Assembly (NCBI RefSeq): GCF_001548375.1
Contig: NZ_AP017295.1
Span: 1 to 64,000 of the forward strand
DNA: 64,000 bases
Source of the DNA: Nostoc sp. NIES-3756
GTDB taxonomy: Bacteria > Cyanobacteriota > Cyanobacteriia > Cyanobacteriales > Nostocaceae
Reading direction: 5' to 3'
The translations under genes and the position numbers were made by a program. Under the pieces are notes generated by a model. That model ran no database searches. It saw only the letters and a program-made list of their open reading frames with translations, and was not told the origin of the DNA. Below, piece after piece: positions 52,799-62,205 of the stretch; positions within the stretch are counted from its first letter, which is position 1, and every line of letters starts with the position of its first letter.

Positions 52799-55350
52799 TT
52801 GTTAATTACTTTCAGCCCATCTACCTGGAATACAACGAGGGACTGGTTAAAGATATCGCTGGCTATGTGATGCCATTTCCTAATCTGGCTAAGTTTAATG
52901 CCAGTTATGGAAAACCTGAAGAAAACGCTCCAACAACTTCATTAATTGCGATATTCCGGTTATTGTTGCCGCAGATTCGCGTAATCAATGCTTTGACGGT
53001 TAATAACGAACCAAACCCAGCTGCTTTCTTTGCTTATGAACCAGTTGACCCGGAAATTCTCTCTCTTATATTTCAGAGATGGGTTGAGGTATGTTATCCA
53101 GAATCAGAACACGCAGCTTTAAAGCAATATTACAGTGCCGATCAGTTTTGTTGGACTGAGGCTACATCCGATCATATCGAATTTTGGCAACCTTCTTGGG
53201 CGATCGCTTGGGAACTAAGCAAGCACGAGTATCAATTAGGAGAGAATTCATTCAAGTTTTTATTCGGCCCAGGCAGAAGCGGTAATACGGTCGAACTTGT
53301 ATCTTGGCCACCTTTTAAAAATACGCATGGTCATCGAACATCGGTTGCGCTTGTTATATCAACGCAAAGTGATATTGACCCTAAAAAAATCAATGTCCAC
53401 TTTCAGATGAAGCGTTGGATAGTTAAACAAGGAAATGACTCAGGTGTTCGTTTAGAAAAAGGCACTACAAGATGCTACATTCGTCGATTACGCTCTTGGC
53501 TAGGAAACTATAACCTCTTAAATCCAAATGCTTTCACTGTTCTAGAAGCAAATTACCATAAGGAAGAAACAGTCTATTTTCCGCAATGGAAAAATCGTCA
53601 TGTCAGCCAGATTTTAGAACGTTTAGCAGTAGAAATTCCTAGTATTCAAGATGTGTTAGCAAACCCGCTCAATTTTATCGAAACCAACCAGATGGATATT
53701 TTGATACCTGCAAGAAGCTATCAAAAAGCAGGATGGGGTACTGGATTTACTTTTGAAGATGAAAGAACATTACTTCAACAAATCAAAAATTTTTTACCAT
53801 CTGGTGTGGATATTTCTGCACCTTGGAAAAAAATTGCTGTCAAAGGGAACTTAAAAAAATCTATACAGCAAAGATTTGAGAAAAAACTAATAATTTCCCG
53901 ACCTGACCCCTCAAAAAATACGCTACCTAGTCTTGACAAAAAATTACAACTATTTTTGGCTGAACGTGCCAATAATTTAACTATTCAAGTACGTTACCTT
54001 ACAGATGAAATCCGAGACGCTCTTGCTTTAGTGTCTAAGCATTATTTCGGCAATAGTCTCAATTTGGAATTTTATCTGTCTGAAGGTTTAGCAGACCCAG
54101 TACCAGAGGAAAAGAAAAAAGACCGAACTGTTGTCAATGATCGTCATATTCGAGAATTCGGACAGCAGAACAAGCCTGAGCATCCAACACCAATTATTGT
54201 CGAAATTCGACATCCAAACCATCCTCTGTATCGTGGTGGCAAAGATCCCAAGCCGTATTTAAAATCTTTGTTACCTAAATATAATTTGATTCCGCAGTGC
54301 ATCTTGTCTACAGATAAAGGTAGGAACGAGGAAACTAGGGAAAATATAATAGATGAAGATTTGCAAGCAAGTCTATATAATCGTGCTTTTGCCGCTATTG
54401 TAGATGCCATTTTACCATTTTGTTTAAATTGTCCTTTGTCAACTTCTGAAGATAATACTGTCTACGCTGGCTTCTACGTAATTAGACGCAATGATAAAAC
54501 AGCAACCCAAAGTTTCAGTGAGCCAGTTTTAGTAACAATTTATAAAAATGAGGTCAGTGTTTTATTGCCTCAAAGGGATCTAAACTTTCGCACTATGCCT
54601 GATGCAATTTGCTTATTATCTCAGTCAAGAACATCTAAGGTAAATTGCGATCAAGTCATCAATAATATGCTAACGACATTGAGCCAGACATACTCTGTTG
54701 CTGACGACATATATTTATTTGTTCACGGTCAAAATGCTCGTAGCTACTGGACTTGGTTACAAGACAGTCAATTTAAACCTGATAAACCACCGACAAATAA
54801 AATCCATATTGTTCGTATACGTGACAAGATGAACAATGAAGTGCCGCAAGGCTATGGACTCGCAACAAAGCAAGAAACCTTTACAAAAGGTGAAGCATCT
54901 TTTACAAAAGGAATTTTTATTCACCAAAATTGCGATCTGCATACAGTTAAATTTACTCAAACTGTCCTCAGCGTTGCCGAAAAGCCTATCCAATTAGCTA
55001 AGGAGATGAGCCGTTATCAAGCTTGGATATCGAGAGGCTATGAAAAAGAAACTGACAAAGATGGAAAGCTAGTAAGCAAACGAGATTCTAAAACAGGTAA
55101 ATGTATTATTAAAAACATCCCTCACAATCCATCTCCCAGAAAAGATTGGAAAGCACCTCAACCACGCGCTCACAATATACTTGCAACACCATCACCCGAT
55201 AAATTTATACTCCATCATGCTATTACAGATTATTTAAGAACCTGCCATTGGTGGAGTGCTGCTGAGTGTGAGTATCCTTTACCTCTCTCATTAGCTGAAA
55301 AAATTAAGGAGTGGTGTTTTAATGATGCCGAATTGGAAGATGAAGATTAA
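52795..55350 (+). CDS. pPIWI_RE family PIWI-domain protein
   Basis: 851 residues, third gene, with a TTG start overlapping the previous stop (TTGA). The N-terminal about 400 residues have a beta-rich domain (WEVCYPESEHAAL region near 100) and a segment ending in the linker LPSLDKKLQLFLAERANNLTIQVRYL. From about 460, the RNase-H-like PIWI part appears: PIIVEIRHPNHPLYRGGKDPK, LVTIYKNEVSVLLPQRD, and the C-terminal DDIYLFVHGQNARSYWTWLQD (R649), APQPRAHNILA and WWSAAECEYPLPLSLAEKIKEW with Glu824 and Glu826. The family name refers to conserved Arg and Glu residues; I propose R649 and one of these Glu as candidates only. Such proteins are proposed to bind guide or hybrid nucleic acid. Whether nuclease residues are kept cannot be judged here. 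Confidence 0.78.
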   Translation: MIVNYFQPIYLEYNEGLVKDIAGYVMPFPNLAKFNASYGKPEENAPTTSLIAIFRLLLPQIRVINALTVNNEPNPAAFFAYEPVDPEILSLIFQRWVEVCYPESEHAALKQYYSADQFCWTEATSDHIEFWQPSWAIAWELSKHEYQLGENSFKFLFGPGRSGNTVELVSWPPFKNTHGHRTSVALVISTQSDIDPKKINVHFQMKRWIVKQGNDSGVRLEKGTTRCYIRRLRSWLGNYNLLNPNAFTVLEANYHKEETVYFPQWKNRHVSQILERLAVEIPSIQDVLANPLNFIETNQMDILIPARSYQKAGWGTGFTFEDERTLLQQIKNFLPSGVDISAPWKKIAVKGNLKKSIQQRFEKKLIISRPDPSKNTLPSLDKKLQLFLAERANNLTIQVRYLTDEIRDALALVSKHYFGNSLNLEFYLSEGLADPVPEEKKKDRTVVNDRHIREFGQQNKPEHPTPIIVEIRHPNHPLYRGGKDPKPYLKSLLPKYNLIPQCILSTDKGRNEETRENIIDEDLQASLYNRAFAAIVDAILPFCLNCPLSTSEDNTVYAGFYVIRRNDKTATQSFSEPVLVTIYKNEVSVLLPQRDLNFRTMPDAICLLSQSRTSKVNCDQVINNMLTTLSQTYSVADDIYLFVHGQNARSYWTWLQDSQFKPDKPPTNKIHIVRIRDKMNNEVPQGYGLATKQETFTKGEASFTKGIFIHQNCDLHTVKFTQTVLSVAEKPIQLAKEMSRYQAWISRGYEKETDKDGKLVSKRDSKTGKCIIKNIPHNPSPRKDWKAPQPRAHNILATPSPDKFILHHAITDYLRTCHWWSAAECEYPLPLSLAEKIKEWCFNDAELEDED

Positions 55351-55549
55351 CATTTTCAAATAAGATGTGCGCTAACCAAACTAGTAGATAAGCAATAATC
55401 ATTGCAATTTATGGAAATTTTCACTTTGTTAAGCAATTTAAACTAAAAGTTGCGATAAATGTAGAGCATTGTAACAGTCAGTAATCAATCAACCGGAAGG
55501 AGTAACCCATTAGGGTAAGATCCTGAAAATAGGAAAAGGCGATTAATAG

Positions 55550-56551
<1,002 letters not shown>

Positions 56552-56614
56552 CTATTCCCTACGTGCTAATCAAACTTGAGTTTGACGAATTTAAAAACCC
56601 CTCTCCAAACCTCT

Positions 56615-56799
56615 CCCCTGCAAGGCTACGGTGTACACACATCTCTATGCTAGGTGCAGAATATGATTTGATCCCCCTAAATCCCCCTTAAAAAGGGGGA
56701 CTTTAAGAAAATTCTCCCCTTTTTAAGGGGGGTTAGAGGGGATCAAACGCTGTGAGGCAACTTGATCAGACTTGTGTGTACACCGTAGCCCCTGCAAGG
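56615..56799. mobile_element. 163-bp inverted-repeat element (MITE-like) with target duplication
   Basis: The element 56626-56788 has perfect 16-bp terminal inverted repeats (CTACGGTGTACACACA at the left, complement at the right) and an almost fully palindromic interior of C/G tracts (TTTGATCCCCCTAAATCCC and its near-complement). It is flanked on both sides by CCCCTGCAAGG (56615-56625 and 56789-56799), an 11-bp target duplication. Removing the element and one copy restores a small CTCTCCCCTGCAAGGAGAG hairpin. There is no coding capacity, so mobility needs a transposase encoded elsewhere. Confidence 0.8.
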
Positions 56800-56849
56800 A
56801 GAGAGGCTTCAAAAGCCCCATTTTTCGTTAACAGGTAAGGAGAATTAAG

Positions 56850-56872
56850 CCCCTCTCCGACGCGGAGAGGGG
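56850..56872. repeat. GC-rich hairpin repeat
   Basis: CCCCTCTCCGACGCGGAGAGGGG is a small perfect hairpin just before the riboswitch, of the CCCTCTCC/GGAGAGGG type scattered in Nostoc genomes. Confidence 0.6.
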
Positions 56873-56964
56873 TTGGGGAGAGGTCATCTAACTCACGTTA
56901 GTCAACCTACAATTCAAAATTGATTGACTATTGCCTGAGACAGATATATAATTAATGCTGATAG

Positions 56965-57107
56965 AAGGGGAGTAGCTGCTGGCAAAAGCCAGTACGTCTG
57001 AATCAACATACTGGTGATGAACCTGGTTCAGATGACAATAACTAAAGATTTGTAAGCGAGACCTTCACTAAGTTCACATTCAAGATGTGAGCTTGGTGAG
57101 GTCTTTT
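56965..57107 (+). promoter_or_regulatory. yybP-ykoY manganese riboswitch
   Basis: The leader has the conserved core AAGGGGAGTAGC at 56965-56976, the internal ACTGGTGATGAACCTGG segment, and AGCGAGACCTTCACT at 57055-57069 that starts a stem pairing AGACCTTCAC with TGGTGAGGTCTTTT, a terminator-like 3' helix. These are the signatures of the yybP-ykoY family, which senses Mn2+. It lies directly before a UPF0016 transporter gene, a typical target. In this class manganese binding turns expression on. Confidence 0.85.
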
Positions 57108-57157
57108 GGCATTCATCAAGCTCCACATCGGTAAACGTTCTTCAGGAGCTTGAGAGA

Positions 57158-57787
57158 GTGCTAACAGCTTTTACCGCAGGTTTATTACTAATTACAGTGT
57201 CCGAACTAGGAGATAAGACTTTCTTTATCGCTATGATATTAGCGATGCGCCATTCCCGACGCTTGGTATTTGCAGGGGTGGTAGCGGCTTTAGCAGCTAT
57301 GACTATCTTGTCGGTAATGTTTGGGCAAGCAGTTGCTAAATTGCCAGAAGTTTATATTCACTATGCTGTAATAGTTTTATTTTTTGCCTTTGGAATTAAG
57401 CTGTTGTACCAAGCTAGTAAGATGACGGTGGCAGCAGCAAAAGCCGGAATGATGGAAGAGATAGAAGAAGCAAAAGAAGCTGTAGAAAAAGCCGATTTGC
57501 ATCTATCAAAACGAAAAACGCCCTTTTCAATTATTGTAGAAGCCTTTGTTTTAACATTTATGGCTGAGTGGGGCGATCGCACTCAAATTGCCACCATCGC
57601 CCTAGCAGCCGGAAATAACGTCATTGGCGTAACCTCAGGAGCCATTTTAGGTCATACCATTTGTGCAGCGATCGCAGTTATCGGTGGCAAAATGATCGCA
57701 GGCAAGATTTCTGAGCGCCAACTCACCTTCGCTGGTGGATGTTTGTTTTTGATTTTTGGTGTTGTTGCTGCTATTGAAGGAGCTTGA
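57158..57787 (+). CDS. UPF0016 (GDT1/Mnx-type) divalent-cation transporter
   Basis: A 209-residue membrane protein made of two related halves, each with the family motif: SELGDKTFFIAMILAMRH near residue 16 and AEWGDRTQIATIALAAG near residue 135. About six hydrophobic segments are visible with a charged central loop (residues about 90-125, rich in E and K). The family exports or moves Mn2+ or Ca2+; cyanobacterial Mnx moves Mn2+ into the thylakoid lumen. The manganese riboswitch upstream supports a manganese role. Start is GTG. Confidence 0.88.
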   Translation: MLTAFTAGLLLITVSELGDKTFFIAMILAMRHSRRLVFAGVVAALAAMTILSVMFGQAVAKLPEVYIHYAVIVLFFAFGIKLLYQASKMTVAAAKAGMMEEIEEAKEAVEKADLHLSKRKTPFSIIVEAFVLTFMAEWGDRTQIATIALAAGNNVIGVTSGAILGHTICAAIAVIGGKMIAGKISERQLTFAGGCLFLIFGVVAAIEGA

Positions 57788-57817
57788 TTAATGAGATGGA
57801 GGAGATGAGGAAGATGT

Positions 57818-57861
57818 AGCTTGCTTCTCTAACGAGACGCTACGCGAACCCGTAGGGTGGG
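57818..57861. repeat. dispersed repeat fragment
   Basis: GCTTCTCTAACGAGACGCTACGCGAACCCGTAGGG resembles the frequent Nostoc dispersed repeat with a GACGCTACGCGAAC core; only the core is listed here. It lies between convergent genes. Confidence 0.45.
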
Positions 57862-57932
57862 AGATGAGGGAGACAAAAAGTATTTAGCTTTAAGTTTCAT
57901 CGGGGTGGAGAATGAATAAAAAGTTTGTATAA

Positions 57933-58000
57933 ACTCCCTCATCTTCCCCCACTCCCTCATCTTCCCCCACTCCCTCATCTTCCCTTCCCCCACTCCCTCA
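57933..58000. repeat. tandem repeat reaching into the TPR gene stop codon
   Basis: Four imperfect units of ACTCCCTCATCTTCCCCC are in tandem; the last one supplies the final codons and stop (TCA read as TGA on the minus strand) of the TPR gene. Confidence 0.65.
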
Positions 58001-58903
58001 CTGTTTCGGACTAGCTTCAGGTGTAGGCGCAGGAGTGCTAGTAGTCGGGGAATTAGGAGTAGCAGCTGGCACGGGAGTAAGAGATGCGGAGGCTGCTTTG
58101 TTAATCTCATCTTTATATTGTGCAGGAGCTAGAGCCAATGCACTATCAAATAAAGGTTTAGCTTCTGCTGTTTGACCTTCTTGTTTTAAAAGCAATGCTT
58201 TGGCTAAAACTGGACGAAAATCCTTTGCATCCCTCTTAATTGCTTGGTCAAAAGCAGCAATAGCTTGAGGAAAACGCTTTTGCGAAGCATGAACATTTCC
58301 CAACAACACTTCTACAGCCACTATATCAACACTTCCAGGCTGGATGGTGTTTACTTGATTTGCCTTAGCCAGAGTTTCTTGTAATAAACCAACAGCCGCC
58401 TCTGGGCGTTGCTGATCTATTAGTAGAACTACCATTCCCTGCAAAGCTTTTAAGTCTCCAGGTTTTGTAGCCAAAATTGCCCGATAAGCTTGGGCTGCAC
58501 CTTCCTTATCGCCAATTTGCTGTTTGGCTTGAGCTAAGAGGACTCCATACTCAGTCTGCTCAGGATTGAGCTTGGCTAACTTTTCTAGAGGCTCTATCAC
58601 ACCTTGGACATTACCTTGTTTTAAAGCTAAAAGTTGTAACCGTGCTTGTAATACACCCTTCAATGCAGCTTGATTTTCAGGTTCCCTTTGTAAAACCGAT
58701 TCATACCCACGTACTTGGTCTTCCAATTGAGATTTTTGATTGGAAGCAACTGGGTTGCCTGGGTTACTGGCGCTATTCTGGTTTGGAGGTGACGCACTGT
58801 TATTTAGCGCCCCAATGATTGGCAGCACCGAAACTCCTATAAAGGCTAGAACTGCCAGCGCTAAGATGAGTTGAACTATCCAGCGATTGCGCGATTGAGA
58901 CAC
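57998..58903 (-). CDS. membrane-anchored tetratricopeptide-repeat protein
   Basis: 301 residues. GTG start with GGAGGG nine bases upstream. An N-terminal membrane anchor (WIVQLILALAVLAFIGVSVLP) is followed by a short N/S/P linker and a TPR array from about residue 60 to 265 (for example REPENQAALKGVLQARLQLLAL, TEYGVLLAQAKQQIGDKEGAAQAYRAIL and AKDFRPVLAKALLLKQEGQTAEAKPLF). A low-complexity T/P/A tail closes the protein. Probably an assembly or scaffolding factor at the membrane; partner unknown. Confidence 0.75.
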   Translation of the reverse strand: MSQSRNRWIVQLILALAVLAFIGVSVLPIIGALNNSASPPNQNSASNPGNPVASNQKSQLEDQVRGYESVLQREPENQAALKGVLQARLQLLALKQGNVQGVIEPLEKLAKLNPEQTEYGVLLAQAKQQIGDKEGAAQAYRAILATKPGDLKALQGMVVLLIDQQRPEAAVGLLQETLAKANQVNTIQPGSVDIVAVEVLLGNVHASQKRFPQAIAAFDQAIKRDAKDFRPVLAKALLLKQEGQTAEAKPLFDSALALAPAQYKDEINKAASASLTPVPAATPNSPTTSTPAPTPEASPKQ

Positions 58904-59279
58904 GATTTAAACGCCCTCCGTAACTATAATCACAATATTATCGAGACAAATTAGAAAGTTAAAAATTTCCAAAACCTTGCGGAATACCGCCAAATCTCTG
59001 TGAATTTTATAACAAACAACCGATTAACACCGTTAAAGTTAAGTGATGACTTTAGGGGGAGCCGTCACAATAGAAGCTATGATATGCTTCCGAAACTAGT
59101 ATAAAGGCGCTAAATTACAGATTTAGAGTAGAATGACGAGTCTAGCGTCTTTAAAATTGTATAGAGCGCTGTGATTTTATGAAAAGCCAATATACTTTCA
59201 TCAGTCACATCAGCGCTCTTTCTCGATGCTTTAGTAAAATCCCACCTTTTGGGATGTGTCTCCGCCGCAAGGAGTTTTT
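58904..59279. other. intergenic region with a hairpin
   Basis: Holds the promoters of the divergent genes and, at 59163-59219, a hairpin made by AGAGCGCTG and CAGCGCTCT with a long loop, followed by TTTCTCG. No ORF or repeat otherwise. Confidence 0.4.
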
Positions 59280-60278
59280 ATGACTTCCGACCTGATGCCT
59301 TCGCCTGAATCTTCCAATTCTATTGCCTCCGATCAGCCTCAAAATAACATAGAGGCTGCCGCTAAAACCCATCTAGCAGCACCTCAACCCATTAAAAGAG
59401 AAAATTCCCCATCCAATACTAGTGAGGATACCTCAGAAGGGAATCTAGCCGATCGCCAGCAACCAATTCCGCCCCCCAGTGAGCCAATGCAATACCGAGC
59501 CATTGGTTTAGTCCGGGGTCGTTACCGTGCTAGCGATGAACAATTCACTCAAGGTATTTTACTTACTACAGATGGGGTAGAACTCAATGCCGTCCTCCTG
59601 GGTCGGATTATGAGTTTAGTCAAGAATCACCTAGACCTAGAAAAAGAGCATTTGTGGGTAGTTTATCCCCGCACAAGACAGGAAAACGACACTCTGCATA
59701 TCCAAATTGTCGGCGTTTGGGAACCAGAAAATCTGGCTAAAAATGCGACAGAAGAAGACGAGCAAGAATTGGGTTCACAAGAAAGTGTACCCGATGCGCC
59801 AGAACTAGGAACAAAACCCCCAGCGCCTTCAGCCAATATTCCTGATGGTGGATTTTCTGTGCGTGGAGAAGTAGTTTACCAGTCTTTTGATGCAAAAAGC
59901 TTAGTTGTCAAAATTAAGCAGGCTCCACGTAAACCAACTGATAAACCCAAATATTTTAAATTGAAACTGCGTGGTGTCTTGACCACCAAAGCTGTAGGGA
60001 AGTTTTGGGACTTCCAAGCCAAACGAGAAGGTGATGTTTTAGTAGTCCAAACTGCTGAAGCGATCGCTGACTTGCCCAAAAAACGCCGGCCACCATTCAA
60101 AGGTGGTGGCGGCGGTGGCCCCCGTGGTGGCTTTAGAAAACCCTTCCCTCCCAGAAGGCCAGGAGAAACCCCCCCCCGTCCCGTTAAGAAAGTCGGCGCT
60201 GAACCCTCTGCGGTTTCTAAGCCTCAGCCAAAAACGCCAACTCCTAAGCCTGTGAAGAAGCCTAAACCTGCGGAGTAG
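59280..60278 (+). CDS. basic P/K/G-rich protein of unknown function
   Basis: 332 residues from the ATG at 59280, supported by AAGGAG six bases upstream (59269-59274); the frame continues to a GTG further upstream without such a site. An acidic/polar N-terminal region (1-80) is followed by a compact domain of about residues 85-165 (YRAIGLVRGRYRASDEQFTQGILL, then LVKNHLDLEKEHLWVVYPR), another domain of about residues 190-265 with FKLKLRGVLTTKAVGKFWDFQAKREGD, and a C-terminal tail very rich in G, P, R and K (PPFKGGGGGGPRGGFRK). The tail looks RNA- or DNA-binding. I recognise no named family. Confidence 0.65.
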   Translation: MTSDLMPSPESSNSIASDQPQNNIEAAAKTHLAAPQPIKRENSPSNTSEDTSEGNLADRQQPIPPPSEPMQYRAIGLVRGRYRASDEQFTQGILLTTDGVELNAVLLGRIMSLVKNHLDLEKEHLWVVYPRTRQENDTLHIQIVGVWEPENLAKNATEEDEQELGSQESVPDAPELGTKPPAPSANIPDGGFSVRGEVVYQSFDAKSLVVKIKQAPRKPTDKPKYFKLKLRGVLTTKAVGKFWDFQAKREGDVLVVQTAEAIADLPKKRRPPFKGGGGGGPRGGFRKPFPPRRPGETPPRPVKKVGAEPSAVSKPQPKTPTPKPVKKPKPAE

Positions 60279-60402
60279 GGAGTAGGAGAAATTGAGGGAG
60301 ATGAGAGAGATGAGGGAGTAAATAAATTTCTTATTTTCACTCCTACTCAGCACGGGCTGAACACCCCACTTCCGCTAACAGCACTCTCTCACTCCTCAAT
60401 TT

Positions 60403-61572
60403 CTAAAGATCCCTCAAACGGTCTTGAGGCAGGAAGGAACGCTCTTGAGGAATCGGGGCGACTGGTTCTGTAAGAGTGAAAGTACCTGCCTCAATCCACT
60501 GTTTTAGCTCTATGGATACTTGTCGAGAGAGAAAAATACTCGCTAGAGGCGCAGCCCTCACAGTTTTACCCTCAATGGTGATACGCCCGGATTTGAGTTG
60601 AGCGTAACTGACTAACCCGAATGTGGGGCGAACGCGCCGAGGAATGGAAAAGTCTACTATTGGCGCGACTAAATCTTGGTCTTTGACTGCACAGTGTTGT
60701 ACAACCTCTTCATTTAACACTGGAAACGGCACACCAACGCCCAACATCAAGGAAGGGCCATAACCTTTAAAATAACAACCCCTCACCCAACGAGCATCCA
60801 TTTGTTTAGCATCACCAATTAAGGCTAAAGTCGCAGCCGGGCCGATTGGTGTTTGATTAGCTAGGCGCTTTTGTAAAGGAAAGTGTTGAGTTCCTTCCCA
60901 AGCCACATAACCAATGCCGCCACCCAAGAAAATGCGTGTACCGATGCCAATGAGTTGTAATTTGGGGTCGTTAAAAAGAGGAGAAATTGCACCTGGGTTA
61001 GAATAGACAGCATTTGCCAGCCCTGGCTGTAGGGGGCCGAGATAGGTATGCAGAGGGCGATCGCCTCCATTCACCCCAACGATAAAATTTTGATAGAGAT
61101 TTCGGGGATTAAATAAATAAAACTGATTGATTGTGTCTCGGGTGATTGTAGTTTCAAAACTTGCTCTGGGATAACAATCAGTTACCTGTCCCTGCGCTCT
61201 AACTTGGATAGATTTACCCGCGATTAAATCCTCAATAACATGACCACCGCCACGCTCACGGACTTCTTCACCGTCCATCGCGTCTACAGCACAGCTAGCA
61301 CCTAGATATAAATCAACGGCTCCAAAACCACTGTAGGCGGGAACACCATCTAACCAGCAACGGCGGATTTTGATTGGTGGGTCTGTATGTCCAAGATTGA
61401 GGATAGCACCAGTCGATTCCATTGGTTCAAAAGTGCCAGTAGTAACTACATCAACTTCTTGAGCAACTTTACTAACACCAACCTCTAAAACTCGTGCCTT
61501 TAGTTCTTCAACCGTTAAGACTACCGCAGTTTGACGGCTAATTTTTTCGTTAATTTCCGCAATAGTTCGCAT
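60403..61572 (-). CDS. DUF39 / homocysteine biosynthesis-type protein
   Basis: 389 residues. The N-terminal TIAEINEKISRQTAVVLTVEEL and VVTTGTFEPMESTGAILNLGHTDPP match DUF39, a family whose archaeal members take part in making homocysteine from aspartate semialdehyde and sulfide with an iron-sulfur partner. Other segments include LGASCAVDAMDG (Cys94 region), IFLGGGIGYVAWEGTQH and the final IPQERSFLPQDRL. No ferredoxin-type partner gene is adjacent, so its exact role in a phototroph is uncertain. Confidence 0.75.
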   Translation of the reverse strand: MRTIAEINEKISRQTAVVLTVEELKARVLEVGVSKVAQEVDVVTTGTFEPMESTGAILNLGHTDPPIKIRRCWLDGVPAYSGFGAVDLYLGASCAVDAMDGEEVRERGGGHVIEDLIAGKSIQVRAQGQVTDCYPRASFETTITRDTINQFYLFNPRNLYQNFIVGVNGGDRPLHTYLGPLQPGLANAVYSNPGAISPLFNDPKLQLIGIGTRIFLGGGIGYVAWEGTQHFPLQKRLANQTPIGPAATLALIGDAKQMDARWVRGCYFKGYGPSLMLGVGVPFPVLNEEVVQHCAVKDQDLVAPIVDFSIPRRVRPTFGLVSYAQLKSGRITIEGKTVRAAPLASIFLSRQVSIELKQWIEAGTFTLTEPVAPIPQERSFLPQDRLRDL

Positions 61573-61773
61573 TTTAAATGTAGCGGATAGACATTCTCAT
61601 CATGAAGCAGTTACCTGCCAAATAATTGATTAAATCAGTTTGGCAAGAAAAATCCAATACCTCAAAGAAGAAATGCACATCAGCTAGTGATAGATGTACC
61701 AATATTATTAATATTAGTATTAATAATTAGCAGGAAATTTCTGCACAAATTGTTATCTTGTTCCTTTCCCTAT

Positions 61774-62202
61774 TCAGTTATTGGCTAACTCTGGGATAGT
61801 GGCTTCTAATTTGAGACAGTTAGCTCCATTCACTTGCAACTGATATTCTACTTTATCCATTAACCGATTCATAATTAGCCAGCCGTATCCACCTTCTTGT
61901 CTATCATCAGGGTTAGGCGGGAAATAGGTAGCCATATCAAAACCTGCGCCGTAATCCCAAATCTCTATAGCAATATCTCGTTCTTTAAATTCCACACGTA
62001 GTAGAATTGGCAGATTTGGTTGCTCTTTATGGGCGTGACGCACAACGTTAGAATAGGCTTCCACCAACGCTAGGCGCAAGCGGCTTGATTGCCTTGACCA
62101 ATCAACAGAGTCTCCAAACTGAATCTTTAAACATCCCAGTAACCAGTTTTCGACGATGTTTAAATAATTCAAGTCACTTGGTACATGCAGCTCACTTTTC
62201 AT
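61774..62202 (-). CDS. RsbW/SpoIIAB-like ATP-binding anti-sigma/serine kinase
   Basis: 142 residues with a HATPase_c_2 fold: LRLALVEAYSNVVRHAHKE (N box), EIWDYGAGFDM (G1) and DRQEGGYGWLIMNRLMDKVEY (G2). It is preceded by the PP2C-type phosphatase gene with only three bases between, so they form an operon. In such pairs the kinase phosphorylates an antagonist protein that the phosphatase dephosphorylates, a partner switch controlling a sigma factor or another output. No anti-sigma antagonist gene is in the window. Confidence 0.82.
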   Translation of the reverse strand: MKSELHVPSDLNYLNIVENWLLGCLKIQFGDSVDWSRQSSRLRLALVEAYSNVVRHAHKEQPNLPILLRVEFKERDIAIEIWDYGAGFDMATYFPPNPDDRQEGGYGWLIMNRLMDKVEYQLQVNGANCLKLEATIPELANN

Positions 62203-62205
62203 AAC

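Noticed and set aside
48423..55350. Classical restriction-modification or DISARM system
   Set aside because: There is no methyltransferase gene, and the helicase plus PIWI-like protein fit the pPIWI_RE module better.
56615..56799. Rho-independent terminator for por
   Set aside because: The palindrome has terminal inverted repeats and a target duplication, so it is an inserted element, though it may still affect transcription.
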